The position numbers and the translations under genes are program-made. The notes beneath the pieces are model-generated. The model was not told where the DNA came from, ran no database searches, and saw only the letters and a program-made list of their open reading frames with translations. A stretch of 64,000 bases of DNA. Origin: CBDEGK01 sp965237855 (lineage in GTDB: Bacteria; Pseudomonadota; Gammaproteobacteria; Pseudomonadales; Halieaceae). Within the stretch, counting starts at the first letter, position 1. Each line of letters begins with the position of its first letter. Below, piece by piece: positions 42,918-51,857 of this stretch. The stretch is taken from positions 1-64,000 of the forward strand of contig CBDEGK010000001.1 in assembly GCA_965237855.1 (NCBI GenBank), written 5' to 3'.

Positions 42918-44699
42918 ATGTCGGCCTCTATGACGATCTTTATTACCGAGCTTAGACGACGTAATGTTTTCCGGGTGAGCATTGCTTACCTGATCGTGGC
43001 CTGGCTGGTACTGCAATTAACCGATATTGTGGCCCCGGCACTGCGTCTGCCCGACTGGACCATGAGCCTGGTAACTTATCTGGGCTTTGTCGGCTTCCCC
43101 TTCGCTATCCTGTTTGCCTGGGCCTTTGAGTTGACCCCCGAAGGATTCAAGCGCACTGCCGATGTCCATCCGGATGATTCCGTAACCCACAAAACCGGCG
43201 CTACTCTCAACTGGATTATTATCACACTGTTGTCAGTGGCGATCGTTGGACTGCTGGCGGATCGACTCACGCAGGAAAGTGGTGAAACCGTGGTCGATGA
43301 AGCGGCTATAGACCAGCCACTTGCTGTTACAAGCCCCTCCGTGCCTATAAAACTGAAGTCCATTGCCGTGCTGCCTTTCGCCGATATGTCGCAAAGCCAA
43401 GACCAGGCCTACATGCCTGATGGCCTCGCAGAAGAGTTGCTGAACCTGCTGGCGAAGATTCCCGCATTGCGGGTTGCCGCACGAACCTCGGCCTTTTCCT
43501 TCAAAGGCAAGGACGTCACCATTCCGGAGATTGGAGTGCAGTTAAACGTCGCCTATGTATTGGAAGGGTCGGTCAGGAAAGCCGGCAATCAAATTCGTAT
43601 AACAGCCCAGCTCATTGACGCCAGAACCGATACTCACCTCTGGTCGGAGACCTACACCCGCGAGCTGAAAGATATCTTCGCCATACAGGATGAGATCGCC
43701 CGTGCGGTCGTGGCAGAGCTGCAAGTGACCTTGCTGGGCGAGTTGCCTTCTGCGCAGCGGGTAGCTCCGGAAGCCTATGCCCTGTATCTACAGGCTCGCC
43801 ACCTGGGCACTCAAGACTCAGCTGCTACCTCTGCTCGGGCGACGCCGCTGTACCGACAGGCCCTCGAGATTGCACCCGGCTATGCCCCAGCCCTGATTGG
43901 GCTGGCCTTTTACTCCAACGAGGGGCACGAGCAACAGAAAGAGTACGTCAATCAGGCACTGGCCAGTGATCCCGACTATCCCCCCGCAGTTGCCTTGCGC
44001 GGCATCCAGTTAGCGCGTGAAGGTGACACTGCAGCAGGCGCAAGCTGGATTAACCAGGCCCTGGTGCTGGATGCAACTCATATCGACGTGTTGTGGTATG
44101 CCGCGCAGATGTTGATGGCGCTAGATCGCTCTGCCGTCGACATCGCTGAATACGTGGTGAATGTCGATCCTGTGAATGCAGAAGTCTGGCTACAGTTAGC
44201 CGTTGCCTACGATTACGATGACCAGACCGACAAAGCCTTGCAGGCCGCGCAGGCCTCCTTGAGGTTGAGCCCGCAGATAGAGGGTGGTCACTATTCGGTT
44301 GGGCGCATTCTGTTCGAAAGAGGTGAGATTGCCCAGGCGCTGGAGGAGGCACAGCAGGAACCAATGGAACTAATCCGGCTCGAATTGAGCAGTGTCGTTT
44401 ACCATGCCATGGGGGAGATCGAGCGGTCCGACGCCCTGTTGCATGAGTTGATTGAAAAATACGAGACCACAGGGCTGCAAGTTATTGCCAGGACGTTCTA
44501 TGGCCGCGGAGAAACCGACCGCGCCTTCGAATACCTTCACAAGGCGGCGGCACTGCCGAGTCTTCCCTGGCTCCCCAGCAAAAAAGACTTTCTCCATATC
44601 AGCGATGATCCACGCTGGCTGGCATTCCTGGAGAAAGTGGGGCGGGCGCCGCACCAGGTGGAGGGGCTGGAGATCAACTATACTTTGCCCGCTACCTGA
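42918..44699 (+). CDS. Membrane-anchored TPR protein (CadC/FlgO-like sensor type)
   Basis: A 593-residue protein. The N-terminus (ELRRRNVFRVSIAYLIVAWLVLQLTDIVAPAL) and residues about 50-70 are membrane helices with a third near 95-112. Next is a domain of the FlgO/adenylate-cyclase-associated type (KSIAVLPFADMSQSQDQAYMPDGLAEELLNLLAKIPALRVAARTSAFSFKGK...VLEGSVRKAGNQIRITAQLIDA), followed by about six TPR-like repeats (from about 290) to the C-terminus. No cyclase or DNA-binding domain is fused, unlike longer relatives. Likely a scaffold or sensor; function unknown. Confidence 0.75.
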   Translation: MSASMTIFITELRRRNVFRVSIAYLIVAWLVLQLTDIVAPALRLPDWTMSLVTYLGFVGFPFAILFAWAFELTPEGFKRTADVHPDDSVTHKTGATLNWIIITLLSVAIVGLLADRLTQESGETVVDEAAIDQPLAVTSPSVPIKLKSIAVLPFADMSQSQDQAYMPDGLAEELLNLLAKIPALRVAARTSAFSFKGKDVTIPEIGVQLNVAYVLEGSVRKAGNQIRITAQLIDARTDTHLWSETYTRELKDIFAIQDEIARAVVAELQVTLLGELPSAQRVAPEAYALYLQARHLGTQDSAATSARATPLYRQALEIAPGYAPALIGLAFYSNEGHEQQKEYVNQALASDPDYPPAVALRGIQLAREGDTAAGASWINQALVLDATHIDVLWYAAQMLMALDRSAVDIAEYVVNVDPVNAEVWLQLAVAYDYDDQTDKALQAAQASLRLSPQIEGGHYSVGRILFERGEIAQALEEAQQEPMELIRLELSSVVYHAMGEIERSDALLHELIEKYETTGLQVIARTFYGRGETDRAFEYLHKAAALPSLPWLPSKKDFLHISDDPRWLAFLEKVGRAPHQVEGLEINYTLPAT

Positions 44700-44729
44700 T
44701 ACAGCGCTGGCGCGCTACACTGTGCGCCC

Positions 44730-45710
44730 ATGGACCGGGCCCAACAACGACAGGCATTCCTTGCCAACAGCTCATTCGCCGGTGCCTCTGTGGAGGCGCT
44801 GCCGGTGGATGCGTCTTTTCGCAGTTATTTTCGCCTTCACAGTGGCCAACGACCGGCTCTACTCATGGATGCACCACCGCCAGTAGAAGATGTACGCCCT
44901 TTTGTTCGCATTGCCAATCACCTGCTGAAGCTGGGCCTGAGCGCGCCGCAAATTTTCGATTGCGATGAGACGCAGGGTTTCCTGGTGCTGGAGGATTTCG
45001 GTGATGAAACCTATACACGGTTATTGGCGTCTGGGGAGTCGGAACAACAGCTATACGAACTAGGTATAGACACGCTGGCTAGCTTGCACCGACACGAGAA
45101 CGCGGCAGCGGTGGAGGCGCCTGTCTATAGCCTCGATGTGTTGCTGGCGGAATCTCTGGTTTTCACGGATTGGTTTTATCCCTGGCTGATCGATTCAAAG
45201 CCCTCACAGGGCGCCCTGGACGGCTACCTCTCTGCCTGGCAGGACATATTGAAAGCCTTGCCAGAGCCTGTCATCTCCCTGGTACTGCGTGACTACCATG
45301 TAGATAACCTGATGCGCCTGCGCGGTCGTGAGGGGGTCGCTGCGTGCGGTCTACTCGACTTTCAGGATGCACTGATTGGCCCCACCGCCTATGACGTGGT
45401 GTCGCTATTGGAAGATGCACGTCGCGATCTCGCCCCGGGGTTAGTCGAGGCTACGTTGGCGCGTTACGGCGCCGCTGATGGAAATTTCATGCAGTGGTAC
45501 CACGTGCTTGGCGCCCAACGTCACTGCCGGGTACTGGGTGTGTTTGTGCGGTTGTTTAAGCGCGACGGTAAGGACATCTACCTCCAGCACCTGCCAAGAG
45601 TGGCAGGCTTATTACAATCGCACCTGGACCAGGCAGAGCTACTGCCGTTGAAGAGCTGGGTCGACGAATATCTTGGTGAGGCCCTAGGCCGGCTTGCGGC
45701 TGGCGGCTAG
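44730..45710 (+). CDS. AmgK-like sugar kinase (APH fold)
   Basis: A 326-residue APH-fold kinase resembling AmgK, the anomeric MurNAc/GlcNAc kinase of cell-wall recycling: VDASFRSYFRLHS in the nucleotide site, LRDYHVDNLMRL as catalytic loop and LLDFQDALIGPTAYDVVSLLEDAR as metal motif. AmgK is normally paired with murU; no murU lies next to it here. The last 27 bases overlap the convergent agmatinase gene. Start ATG 44730, 30 bases after the TPR gene. Confidence 0.72.
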   Translation: MDRAQQRQAFLANSSFAGASVEALPVDASFRSYFRLHSGQRPALLMDAPPPVEDVRPFVRIANHLLKLGLSAPQIFDCDETQGFLVLEDFGDETYTRLLASGESEQQLYELGIDTLASLHRHENAAAVEAPVYSLDVLLAESLVFTDWFYPWLIDSKPSQGALDGYLSAWQDILKALPEPVISLVLRDYHVDNLMRLRGREGVAACGLLDFQDALIGPTAYDVVSLLEDARRDLAPGLVEATLARYGAADGNFMQWYHVLGAQRHCRVLGVFVRLFKRDGKDIYLQHLPRVAGLLQSHLDQAELLPLKSWVDEYLGEALGRLAAGG

Positions 45711-46604
45711 ATAGAGCATTTCCAGGGCCAGCGTCGCCCCTGCCAGGGAGGTAATATCACCGTGATCGTACGAGGGCGCCACTTCCATCACGTCCATGGC
45801 CACGATATCCAGCTCACCCAGTAGTCGGATTATCTGCATGGCCTTGTCACTGGTCAGGCCGCCGCTCACCGGTGTTCCGGTTCCCGGCGCATAGGCCGGG
45901 TCGAGACAATCGATGTCGAAGGTGAGGTAAACCTTGCGATCTCCAACAACCGCTTTGATTTGCGCGGCGATTTCAGCAGCGGGCAGATCATTGGCCTCGG
46001 GACCATGGATGACGGTGAACTCATGAATATCGTAGGGATACTGGGTGCGAATACCTATCTGTACGGTGGCTGCAGGATCGATCAGGCCCTCCCGGGGTGC
46101 GTGGAAAAACATGGCGCCATGGTTGTACTCGCCATCGTCGTCGGCATCGGCGTGGGCATCAAAATGCACCATGGCCAATTCACCGTGCACCCGGTGGGCG
46201 GCACGCAGCAGGGGCAACGTAATAAAATGATCCCCTCCCAGGGTGAGTAGCATTTTGCCGGCAGCCATAATTTCAGCGGCAGTCTCGGTGACCAACTCGG
46301 TCATCTCGGCATGATTGCCGTCTTCAAAAGTGATATCACCATAATCAATGATGTTGAGTCGATCCTGCAGGTTGAACTTCCATGGCCAGCGGGCTTTTTC
46401 CCAGCGCAGGATGGAAGAAGCCTGACGAATGCCATTGGGGCCAAAGCGGGTGCCGGAGCGGCCGGTTGTCGCCAGGTCGTAAGGTACGCCCATCACCACG
46501 GCATCAACCTCATCGCCGAGCTCACGGCTCAGGGGTAGTCCCATGTAAGTAAAGATGTTGGCATAGGTGTTGTTGTCACCGGTGATGATTGAATCAGTGC
46601 TCAT
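45684..46604 (-). CDS. Agmatinase/ureohydrolase family protein
   Basis: A 306-residue arginase-fold enzyme that removes urea from a guanidino compound. Manganese motifs: LGGDHF, HFDAHADADD and TFDIDCLDPAYAPGTGTPVSGG, all intact. Agmatinase (SpeB-type) is the likeliest activity, but related guanidinobutyrase or guanidinopropionase look similar. Single gene; divergent from the aldo/keto reductase with a 45-base gap. Confidence 0.88.
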   Translation of the reverse strand: MSTDSIITGDNNTYANIFTYMGLPLSRELGDEVDAVVMGVPYDLATTGRSGTRFGPNGIRQASSILRWEKARWPWKFNLQDRLNIIDYGDITFEDGNHAEMTELVTETAAEIMAAGKMLLTLGGDHFITLPLLRAAHRVHGELAMVHFDAHADADDDGEYNHGAMFFHAPREGLIDPAATVQIGIRTQYPYDIHEFTVIHGPEANDLPAAEIAAQIKAVVGDRKVYLTFDIDCLDPAYAPGTGTPVSGGLTSDKAMQIIRLLGELDIVAMDVMEVAPSYDHGDITSLAGATLALEMLYLAASRKPA

Positions 46605-46649
46605 AGTCGCGTGCTACCATGGTTTGATTACATTGGGAGGCTAATAATA

Positions 46650-47636
46650 ATGAAAACACGCCAGTTGGGACAGTTCTCTGTGTCGGAAATCGGCCTGGGA
46701 TGTATGAGCATGTCCTTTGGCTACGGCAAGCCCGATGAGGAGGAGTCCGAGCGTGCCTTACTCCGTGCGCTGGATGTCGGTTACACCTTCCTCGACACCG
46801 CCAGTATTTACGGTCTGGGTCACAATGAAAAGCTGATTGGCCGGGTGCTCAAGGGCCGTCGGGATGAGTTCGTGTTGGCCAGCAAGTGCGGCATCCTGAT
46901 CACCGAAGACGGCGGCCGGGCGGTAGATTGTACGCCCGAAAACATTCGCAAGACTTGTGAGCAGAGTCTTAAAAATCTCGATACCGATGTGATTGACCTG
47001 TATTACCTGCATCGCCTCGATAAAAACACCCCCATCGAGGAGAGTGTGGGGGCACTGGGCAAGCTGATGGACGAGGGCAAGATACGCGCCATTGGCCTGT
47101 CTGAAATCTCTTCCACGACCATTCTCCGCGCCCACGCAGAACGCAAGGTTACCGCGGTGCAATCGGAATACAGTTTGTGGACCCGCGAGCCGGAGAACAA
47201 GGTAGTGGGTGCCTGTGAGGAGCTGGGTATCGGCTTCGTCCCCTTTAGTCCGGTGGCACGTGGTTTTCTCACCGGCACCATTGACGCCAAAACCGAATTC
47301 ACTGACCTGGATATGCGCAAGAATATGCCGCGCTTCCAGGGGGAAAATTATCAACACAACTTGAAGCTACTGGCTGAGGTGGCCAGTATCGCTGCCGACA
47401 ATAACTGCACGATTGCGCAACTGTCCCTGGCCTGGTTATTGGAGAAAAGCGATATCCATGTGCCGATTCCCGGCACCCGCCACATGGCCTACGTGGAAGA
47501 AAACGCCGCTGCTTCCGGGCTGGAAATTTCAGCGGCGGATTTAGCGCGGGCGGGTGAAATTCTCAGCCCCGCTACGGTGCAGGGTGCGCGCTACCATCCG
47601 TCGATGGAGATATCCCTCGATCCGGAAGCGGATTAG
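46650..47636 (+). CDS. Aldo/keto reductase
   Basis: A 328-residue NADPH-dependent reductase (AKR12/13-like length). Catalytic tetrad: Asp and Tyr in FLDTASIYG, Lys in LASKCG, His in YYLHRLD. ATG 46650 with GGGAGG upstream; the earlier frame to 46611 is not used by relatives. The stop overlaps that of the convergent SGNH gene by 4 bases. Substrate unknown, generally aldehydes or ketones. Confidence 0.9.
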   Translation: MKTRQLGQFSVSEIGLGCMSMSFGYGKPDEEESERALLRALDVGYTFLDTASIYGLGHNEKLIGRVLKGRRDEFVLASKCGILITEDGGRAVDCTPENIRKTCEQSLKNLDTDVIDLYYLHRLDKNTPIEESVGALGKLMDEGKIRAIGLSEISSTTILRAHAERKVTAVQSEYSLWTREPENKVVGACEELGIGFVPFSPVARGFLTGTIDAKTEFTDLDMRKNMPRFQGENYQHNLKLLAEVASIAADNNCTIAQLSLAWLLEKSDIHVPIPGTRHMAYVEENAAASGLEISAADLARAGEILSPATVQGARYHPSMEISLDPEAD

Positions 47637-48301
47637 TTTTCCAGGTAAGGGTTTATCAGTTGCTGCCAGAGAGCGTAGCCGGCACCGTGCAGGTGCAGTT
47701 CATCGTTGCTGAATTCGTCGCGGATTGATCCATCCTCCGCCAGGAAACTGGAATAGAGATCGACATAGGTAGTGCCAGTTGCTTCAGCGATTGATTGAAT
47801 TTCGGCGTTATAGGCCTCTACCTCTTCACGATATTCAACATTGCGCGGCAGTAAGCTCTGCAGGTAGATCTTGGTGTCAGGTGATTCCCTCTGGATACGA
47901 TCGACGATTTCGCGGTACTGGGCGTAGCTGGTATCTCGCTCTTCAGGCCCATGCGTTAGATCATTGGTGCCGATCTTGATGAACACCGCTGCAGGCTTGC
48001 CATCGGTTACCTGGTGGAGTCGGGCCAGTACTCCCGTAGTGATGTCGCCACCGATGCCACGGTTTTTGGTGGTGACATTTGGAAACAACTCAGACCATTC
48101 GCCGCCCTCGGTAATGCTGTCCCCGAGAAACACCATGTCGCCGGCTGAAACCGGGTACTCGTTAAAGAGCGTGACCTTGCGCGCATGCATGGGTTCGAGG
48201 AAATCGCGAATGAAGTCGCTGCGATGGTTCCAAGCCCAGGCTGCGGTGACGATAACCAGGATATTCAACAGCACTGACAAGCGTAGTAGCCAGGTTTTCA
48301 T
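47633..48301 (-). CDS. SGNH/GDSL hydrolase, membrane-anchored
   Basis: A 222-residue lipase/esterase-type hydrolase. The N-terminal helix (LLRLSVLLNILVIVTAAWAW) is a signal or anchor. Block I FLGDSITEG (Ser), block II RGIGGD (Gly), block III IGTNDLTHG (Asn) and block V DELHLHG (Asp-x2-His) are all present. TAATG overlap with the SMP-30 gene. Last gene of the 51762-47633 operon, probably removing an acyl or acetyl group. Confidence 0.87.
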   Translation of the reverse strand: MKTWLLRLSVLLNILVIVTAAWAWNHRSDFIRDFLEPMHARKVTLFNEYPVSAGDMVFLGDSITEGGEWSELFPNVTTKNRGIGGDITTGVLARLHQVTDGKPAAVFIKIGTNDLTHGPEERDTSYAQYREIVDRIQRESPDTKIYLQSLLPRNVEYREEVEAYNAEIQSIAEATGTTYVDLYSSFLAEDGSIRDEFSNDELHLHGAGYALWQQLINPYLEN

Positions 48302-49137
48302 TAAGGTCGCCCCCCGTGAGCTATGTCCACATCAACATATTGCAGGCAGCCTGTTTTCGCCTCTGCTGTTGTTGCCGGGTTTGAATCCGCAGCGCAGCAA
48401 AGGAACAGGCGCTTACCATCCGGGCCACCGAGCATACAGGCGAAGGGATTGAGTTCGCCGGTTTCCACCACCTGCAAAATCTCGCCACCTTCAGCAACGC
48501 GCACGCAGGCGTGATTGACGCAGGCGGTTACCCAGATAGCGCCCTCTGCATCGAGGCAGATACCGTCTGGGATATAGTCGCCGAGGGTTGCCCATACTCG
48601 ACGATTGTCCAGGCTGCCGTCGTCCTGGATATCGAAGGCCGTGAGTTGTGCGGCAAAGCTTTCCGCCACCACCAGGGTTTTGTCGTTAGGGGTGATGACC
48701 ATGCCGTTCGGAAACATGAGCTCATCGGCAGCCACATGCACACTGCCATCGGCGTCGACCCGCGCCATCTGGGTGGGGTGGGGTGCTTCGCCCTCGTGCA
48801 GGTTGAAGCCAAAGTTACCGATATAGGCCGTGCCGTTCGCCGCCACCACCATATCGTTGCTCTGGTTTTCGTGAACCGGTGCCAGGTCAGCGTACAGTTC
48901 CAGCTCAGCGCCGGCGTAACGATAGAGACGCTTTCCCTTCATGGAGACGATAAGGAGATCGCCATTGGGCAACCAGCCCAGGCCCCCGGCATCGGCCGGC
49001 ACGGGAATGGTTTCGACGATTTGCATGTCTGCATCGAGATGGTAGACCAGCCCCGCGTGCATGTCGGAAAACCACAGTTCGCCATCGCGCCAGCGCGGGC
49101 ATTCGGGAAACAGCAAGCCGTCAAGTACGGTTTCCAT
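48301..49137 (-). CDS. SMP-30/gluconolactonase-family protein
   Basis: A 278-residue six-bladed propeller. N-terminal LFPECPRWRDGELWFSDMHAG supplies the metal Glu, later MFPNGMVITPNDK (Asn) and IPDGICLDAEGAIW (Asp). Members hydrolyse lactones. In an operon with an oxygenase-like flavoprotein and an upstream luciferase-like enzyme, a lactone intermediate from Baeyer-Villiger-type oxidation is a reasonable inference. One-base overlaps with both neighbours. Confidence 0.87.
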   Translation of the reverse strand: METVLDGLLFPECPRWRDGELWFSDMHAGLVYHLDADMQIVETIPVPADAGGLGWLPNGDLLIVSMKGKRLYRYAGAELELYADLAPVHENQSNDMVVAANGTAYIGNFGFNLHEGEAPHPTQMARVDADGSVHVAADELMFPNGMVITPNDKTLVVAESFAAQLTAFDIQDDGSLDNRRVWATLGDYIPDGICLDAEGAIWVTACVNHACVRVAEGGEILQVVETGELNPFACMLGGPDGKRLFLCCAADSNPATTAEAKTGCLQYVDVDIAHGGRP

Positions 49138-49589
49138 CAGGATTCAATCAATACGTTGGGGCGGGGCAGACCCTGTTCTTCACAAATCGCCAGGTAATAA
49201 TTCAGCGTCAATTGTCCGTCGACAATCATGTCGATCTCATCATTCTCGTTCAGGTTGATATTGGAGCCGTACATCTGGAACCACACGCGCGTGTTGTCCT
49301 CAATGCACTGCAGGGTGTGCTCAGAACCCGCCGGTTCATACAGGAACGAACCGGCCCGGTTAACGTAGTCGTATTCCTTGTATTTCCAGGCACCGGCGGT
49401 GGTGTAACCAAACACCGGCCCGGTGTGACGGTGCTTTTGCACCTCGTAGCCCGCCTGGAAAATATTTTCGATAATCCACAGGCCCTCGCCAATACGGACG
49501 TGCAGTACCTTTAGCAGGCTGCCATCGCCAATATCGACAAACAGTAAATCATCTGCTGCAAAGTGAACGGCTTCGGGGGTATTAATCAT
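49137..49589 (-). CDS. Cupin-domain dioxygenase-like protein
   Basis: A 150-residue cupin. Metal-binding His residues appear in YEVQKHRHTGPVFGYT (first cupin motif) and PAGSEHTLQ (second). The general pattern resembles 2,4'-dihydroxyacetophenone dioxygenase and acetylacetone-cleaving enzymes, which cut C-C bonds next to a carbonyl. The identification is tentative. Between the flavoprotein and SMP-30 genes in the operon. Confidence 0.7.
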   Translation of the reverse strand: MINTPEAVHFAADDLLFVDIGDGSLLKVLHVRIGEGLWIIENIFQAGYEVQKHRHTGPVFGYTTAGAWKYKEYDYVNRAGSFLYEPAGSEHTLQCIEDNTRVWFQMYGSNINLNENDEIDMIVDGQLTLNYYLAICEEQGLPRPNVLIES

Positions 49590-49600
49590 ATTTATCTCCT

Positions 49601-49632
49601 CTAAATGGGGCCGGGCTCCGACCCATGTTTAA
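49601..49632. repeat. Imperfect palindrome between flavoprotein and cupin genes
   Basis: TAAATGGGG...CCGACCCATGTTTA forms an imperfect hairpin covering the flavoprotein stop and the gap before the cupin gene. Its CTCCGACCC core recalls the GTCTGACCC core of the element at 21901-21967. It may be a REP-like unit or an intra-operon attenuator. Confidence 0.4.
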
Positions 49633-50771
49633 AATGCCGAGGGTTCCTGTCCAAGGCTTTGTTTGACCAATTCATTGTAATTGCGCTCATCGAAGACCTG
49701 GTGGCCGCTGCCGATGCAGATATCTCGGAAGCAACGCTGCAAGCGGCTGGGGTTGCGCATACCGGCACTGCCGGAGGACTCCCAGGCGAAGGTGGTGGCG
49801 GCCTTGGCGACTTTGGTGGTGTAACTGGCGGTAGACTTGGTCGCCCGTAATTTCTGGGCAATGTCCTCTTTATCTGCGCCACCGGCGATGGCCTTTACCG
49901 CTTCGCCATAAGAGTGTTTGGTCAACAACCGGATCGAATCGACAGCACTGCGATGGATACCGAGATCGCGCTGAAAGGTGGTTTGTTCAGCCAGGGGCAT
50001 TGAGCCCATGCGCACCCGGCCGGAAGTGGCCAGCTCGGTGATTTCATGCAGTGCGCGGGCGGCAACGCCAATCGCCCAGGCGGTGGAGCTGATGGTGCCC
50101 AGCACGATGGCGCCCAGGCCGTAGATAGGGCCACCGGCGATGACGGTTTCACCCATGATATTAAAACAGCGTCCGTCTTCAACGAATTGCTCGGGAATAT
50201 CAAAGTCATAGCTGCCGGTGCCGCGCAAACCCATGACATCCCAGTTGTCCTTCAATTCCACTCGATCCATGGGCACGATATAGGCGAGCAAACGCGGCAT
50301 GGTGTCGGTCAGCATCACCATCTCTTCCCCGTCCATGACCAGTGCAGCCCCGCCCATGAATTCGGCGTGGCCTGAACCGCTGCCAAATTTGTAACTGCCC
50401 GATACCTTGAAGCCACCGTCCTGCACATGGGCCATACCTGTCGGCGCAAACATACCGGCAGCTGCTTTGGCATTGGCCAGCGGTTTGGCGAATTCAGGTG
50501 CCAGGTAGGCGGAGTAAGCCGACACGGTCGTGTTCTGGGCGTAGGCCCAGCCGACGGAACCATCGGCGAAAGACAGTTCCTCACAGACGTCGACAATCTC
50601 ATCGACGCTGGCCTCGTGGCCGCCATATTCCTTCGGCACGATCAGCCGAAACAGGTCCGCCTCCGCCAGTGCCTCAACAACGGACGCAGACATGGTCGCA
50701 TCTGTCTCAATCTGGTCTGCCTCTGACTCGATTAATGGCCGCAGGGCCTGGGCTTTTTTCAGTAAATCCAT
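49629..50771 (-). CDS. Acyl-CoA-dehydrogenase-fold flavoprotein (HsaA/flavin monooxygenase-like)
   Basis: A 380-residue ACAD-fold protein. It opens RPLIESEADQIETDATMSASVVEALAEADLFRLIVPKEYGGHE and carries VKDNWDVMGLRGTGSYDFDI, typical of the class D flavin monooxygenases and pigment/HsaA-like group rather than classic dehydrogenases. The catalytic Glu loop of beta-oxidation ACADs (ITEGxxEIQ) is replaced by FRDICIGSGHQVFDERNY, supporting a monooxygenase-type role. A separate flavin reductase would be needed and none is visible. 13 bases after the alpha/beta hydrolase gene. Confidence 0.78.
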   Translation of the reverse strand: MDLLKKAQALRPLIESEADQIETDATMSASVVEALAEADLFRLIVPKEYGGHEASVDEIVDVCEELSFADGSVGWAYAQNTTVSAYSAYLAPEFAKPLANAKAAAGMFAPTGMAHVQDGGFKVSGSYKFGSGSGHAEFMGGAALVMDGEEMVMLTDTMPRLLAYIVPMDRVELKDNWDVMGLRGTGSYDFDIPEQFVEDGRCFNIMGETVIAGGPIYGLGAIVLGTISSTAWAIGVAARALHEITELATSGRVRMGSMPLAEQTTFQRDLGIHRSAVDSIRLLTKHSYGEAVKAIAGGADKEDIAQKLRATKSTASYTTKVAKAATTFAWESSGSAGMRNPSRLQRCFRDICIGSGHQVFDERNYNELVKQSLGQEPSAF

Positions 50772-50784
50772 TTTTCGGGGTGCC

Positions 50785-51762
50785 TTAATTCAACTCTGGT
50801 TTCAGTTCTGGTTTCAATTCTGAAAAATAAAAAGTAACGACTTGATTTAGTACGTCGGCACGCTCCCACTGCAGAAAGTGACCGCTCTCGGGAACGATCA
50901 GCGGCCCGGTGCGCTGGGTAAACGCTATTTCACAACGCTTGGGAAAATCCTTGGGTACGATTTCGTCATCGGGGCCATAAAGAATCAGCGTCGGCACATC
51001 GACAGCCTGCAGTACCAGTGGCATCTCTGACATGGGCCTGTCGTATGCGAGCTGGTAGGGCGCCCAGGCGGCCTGCAAACGTTCTGCATCGCCGAACGGC
51101 TCGGTCATAAAGTCGTAGTCTGCTTCGTCGAAAGAATTGCGTGAGGCCAGCAAGCGATGTTCATAGAAATCCCGCACATAGCGACGGCGGCGGGCAGGTG
51201 TATCCAACTCGGCGATCAACTCGCGCCAGTCTCTCCCCTGTCGCACCTGGTATTCCGCTGTGGGGCCGGGCTCCATGGCATCAATCGACATGCCGCGCTC
51301 CGCATACCAGGCTTCCTGCTCGATCACCATGGGCGAAATGGTGTTGAAGAACACCATCTTGTCGACAAAGCCGGGATAGCGATTGGCGATATCACAGATC
51401 ACCGTGCCGCCGACATCGCCGGCCACCAGGCCGCAGCGCTCGTGGCCTAGCACATCGTGTACCAGGGCATAGAGATCCTTGCTGTAGTAGACGATGTCGT
51501 AGTGGTCATCGCTGGAAAGATCAGAATCGCCGTAACCGCGCAGGTCCGGCACGATCACTTCATAGCCAGCGTCTACCAATGGTTGGATATTGCGCCACCA
51601 GATACGTTTGGATTCCGGGTAGCCATGAACCAGTAGCAGTGGGTAACCACCGATGCCTTCGTGAAGGTAAGCGAGATGAAGTCCGTTGTCGACATCGGCG
51701 CGGTGGATAGTAAAGGCATCGGCGGCTGGTGTTGCCGGTTGTGGGGGGCGGGGTGCTGGCAC
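50785..51762 (-). CDS. Alpha/beta hydrolase, epoxide-hydrolase-like
   Basis: About 325 residues from GTG 51762 (AGGGA upstream); a longer frame to 51828 would cross a terminator. Motifs: HGYPESKRIWW (oxyanion HGxP), nucleophile elbow AGDVGGT with Asp, as in epoxide hydrolases and haloalkane dehalogenases, and a C-terminal His in VPESGHFLQWER. The end encodes ELKPELKPELN, produced by a 12-base tandem repeat (about 50788-50818). First gene of the oxygenase/lactonase operon. Confidence 0.83.
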   Translation of the reverse strand: MPAPRPPQPATPAADAFTIHRADVDNGLHLAYLHEGIGGYPLLLVHGYPESKRIWWRNIQPLVDAGYEVIVPDLRGYGDSDLSSDDHYDIVYYSKDLYALVHDVLGHERCGLVAGDVGGTVICDIANRYPGFVDKMVFFNTISPMVIEQEAWYAERGMSIDAMEPGPTAEYQVRQGRDWRELIAELDTPARRRRYVRDFYEHRLLASRNSFDEADYDFMTEPFGDAERLQAAWAPYQLAYDRPMSEMPLVLQAVDVPTLILYGPDDEIVPKDFPKRCEIAFTQRTGPLIVPESGHFLQWERADVLNQVVTFYFSELKPELKPELN

Positions 51763-51802
51763 GAAGTGTCCCTGCTTGCTGTCAATGGAGTCCAGTATAG
51801 AA

Positions 51803-51820
51803 GCCCCCCGGGCGGGGGGC
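51803..51820 (-). terminator. GC-rich stem-loop after the LLM oxidoreductase gene
   Basis: GCCCCCC (51803-51809) and GGGGGGC (51814-51820) form a perfect 7-base stem with a 4-base loop, about 40 bases past the LLM stop on the minus strand, followed by TTCTATACT. The T-run is weak. It argues that the next gene has its own promoter and the GTG start at 51762. Confidence 0.55.
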
Positions 51821-51857
51821 GATGTCATTTCGAGCCAGATACCGCTGACGATTCAGG

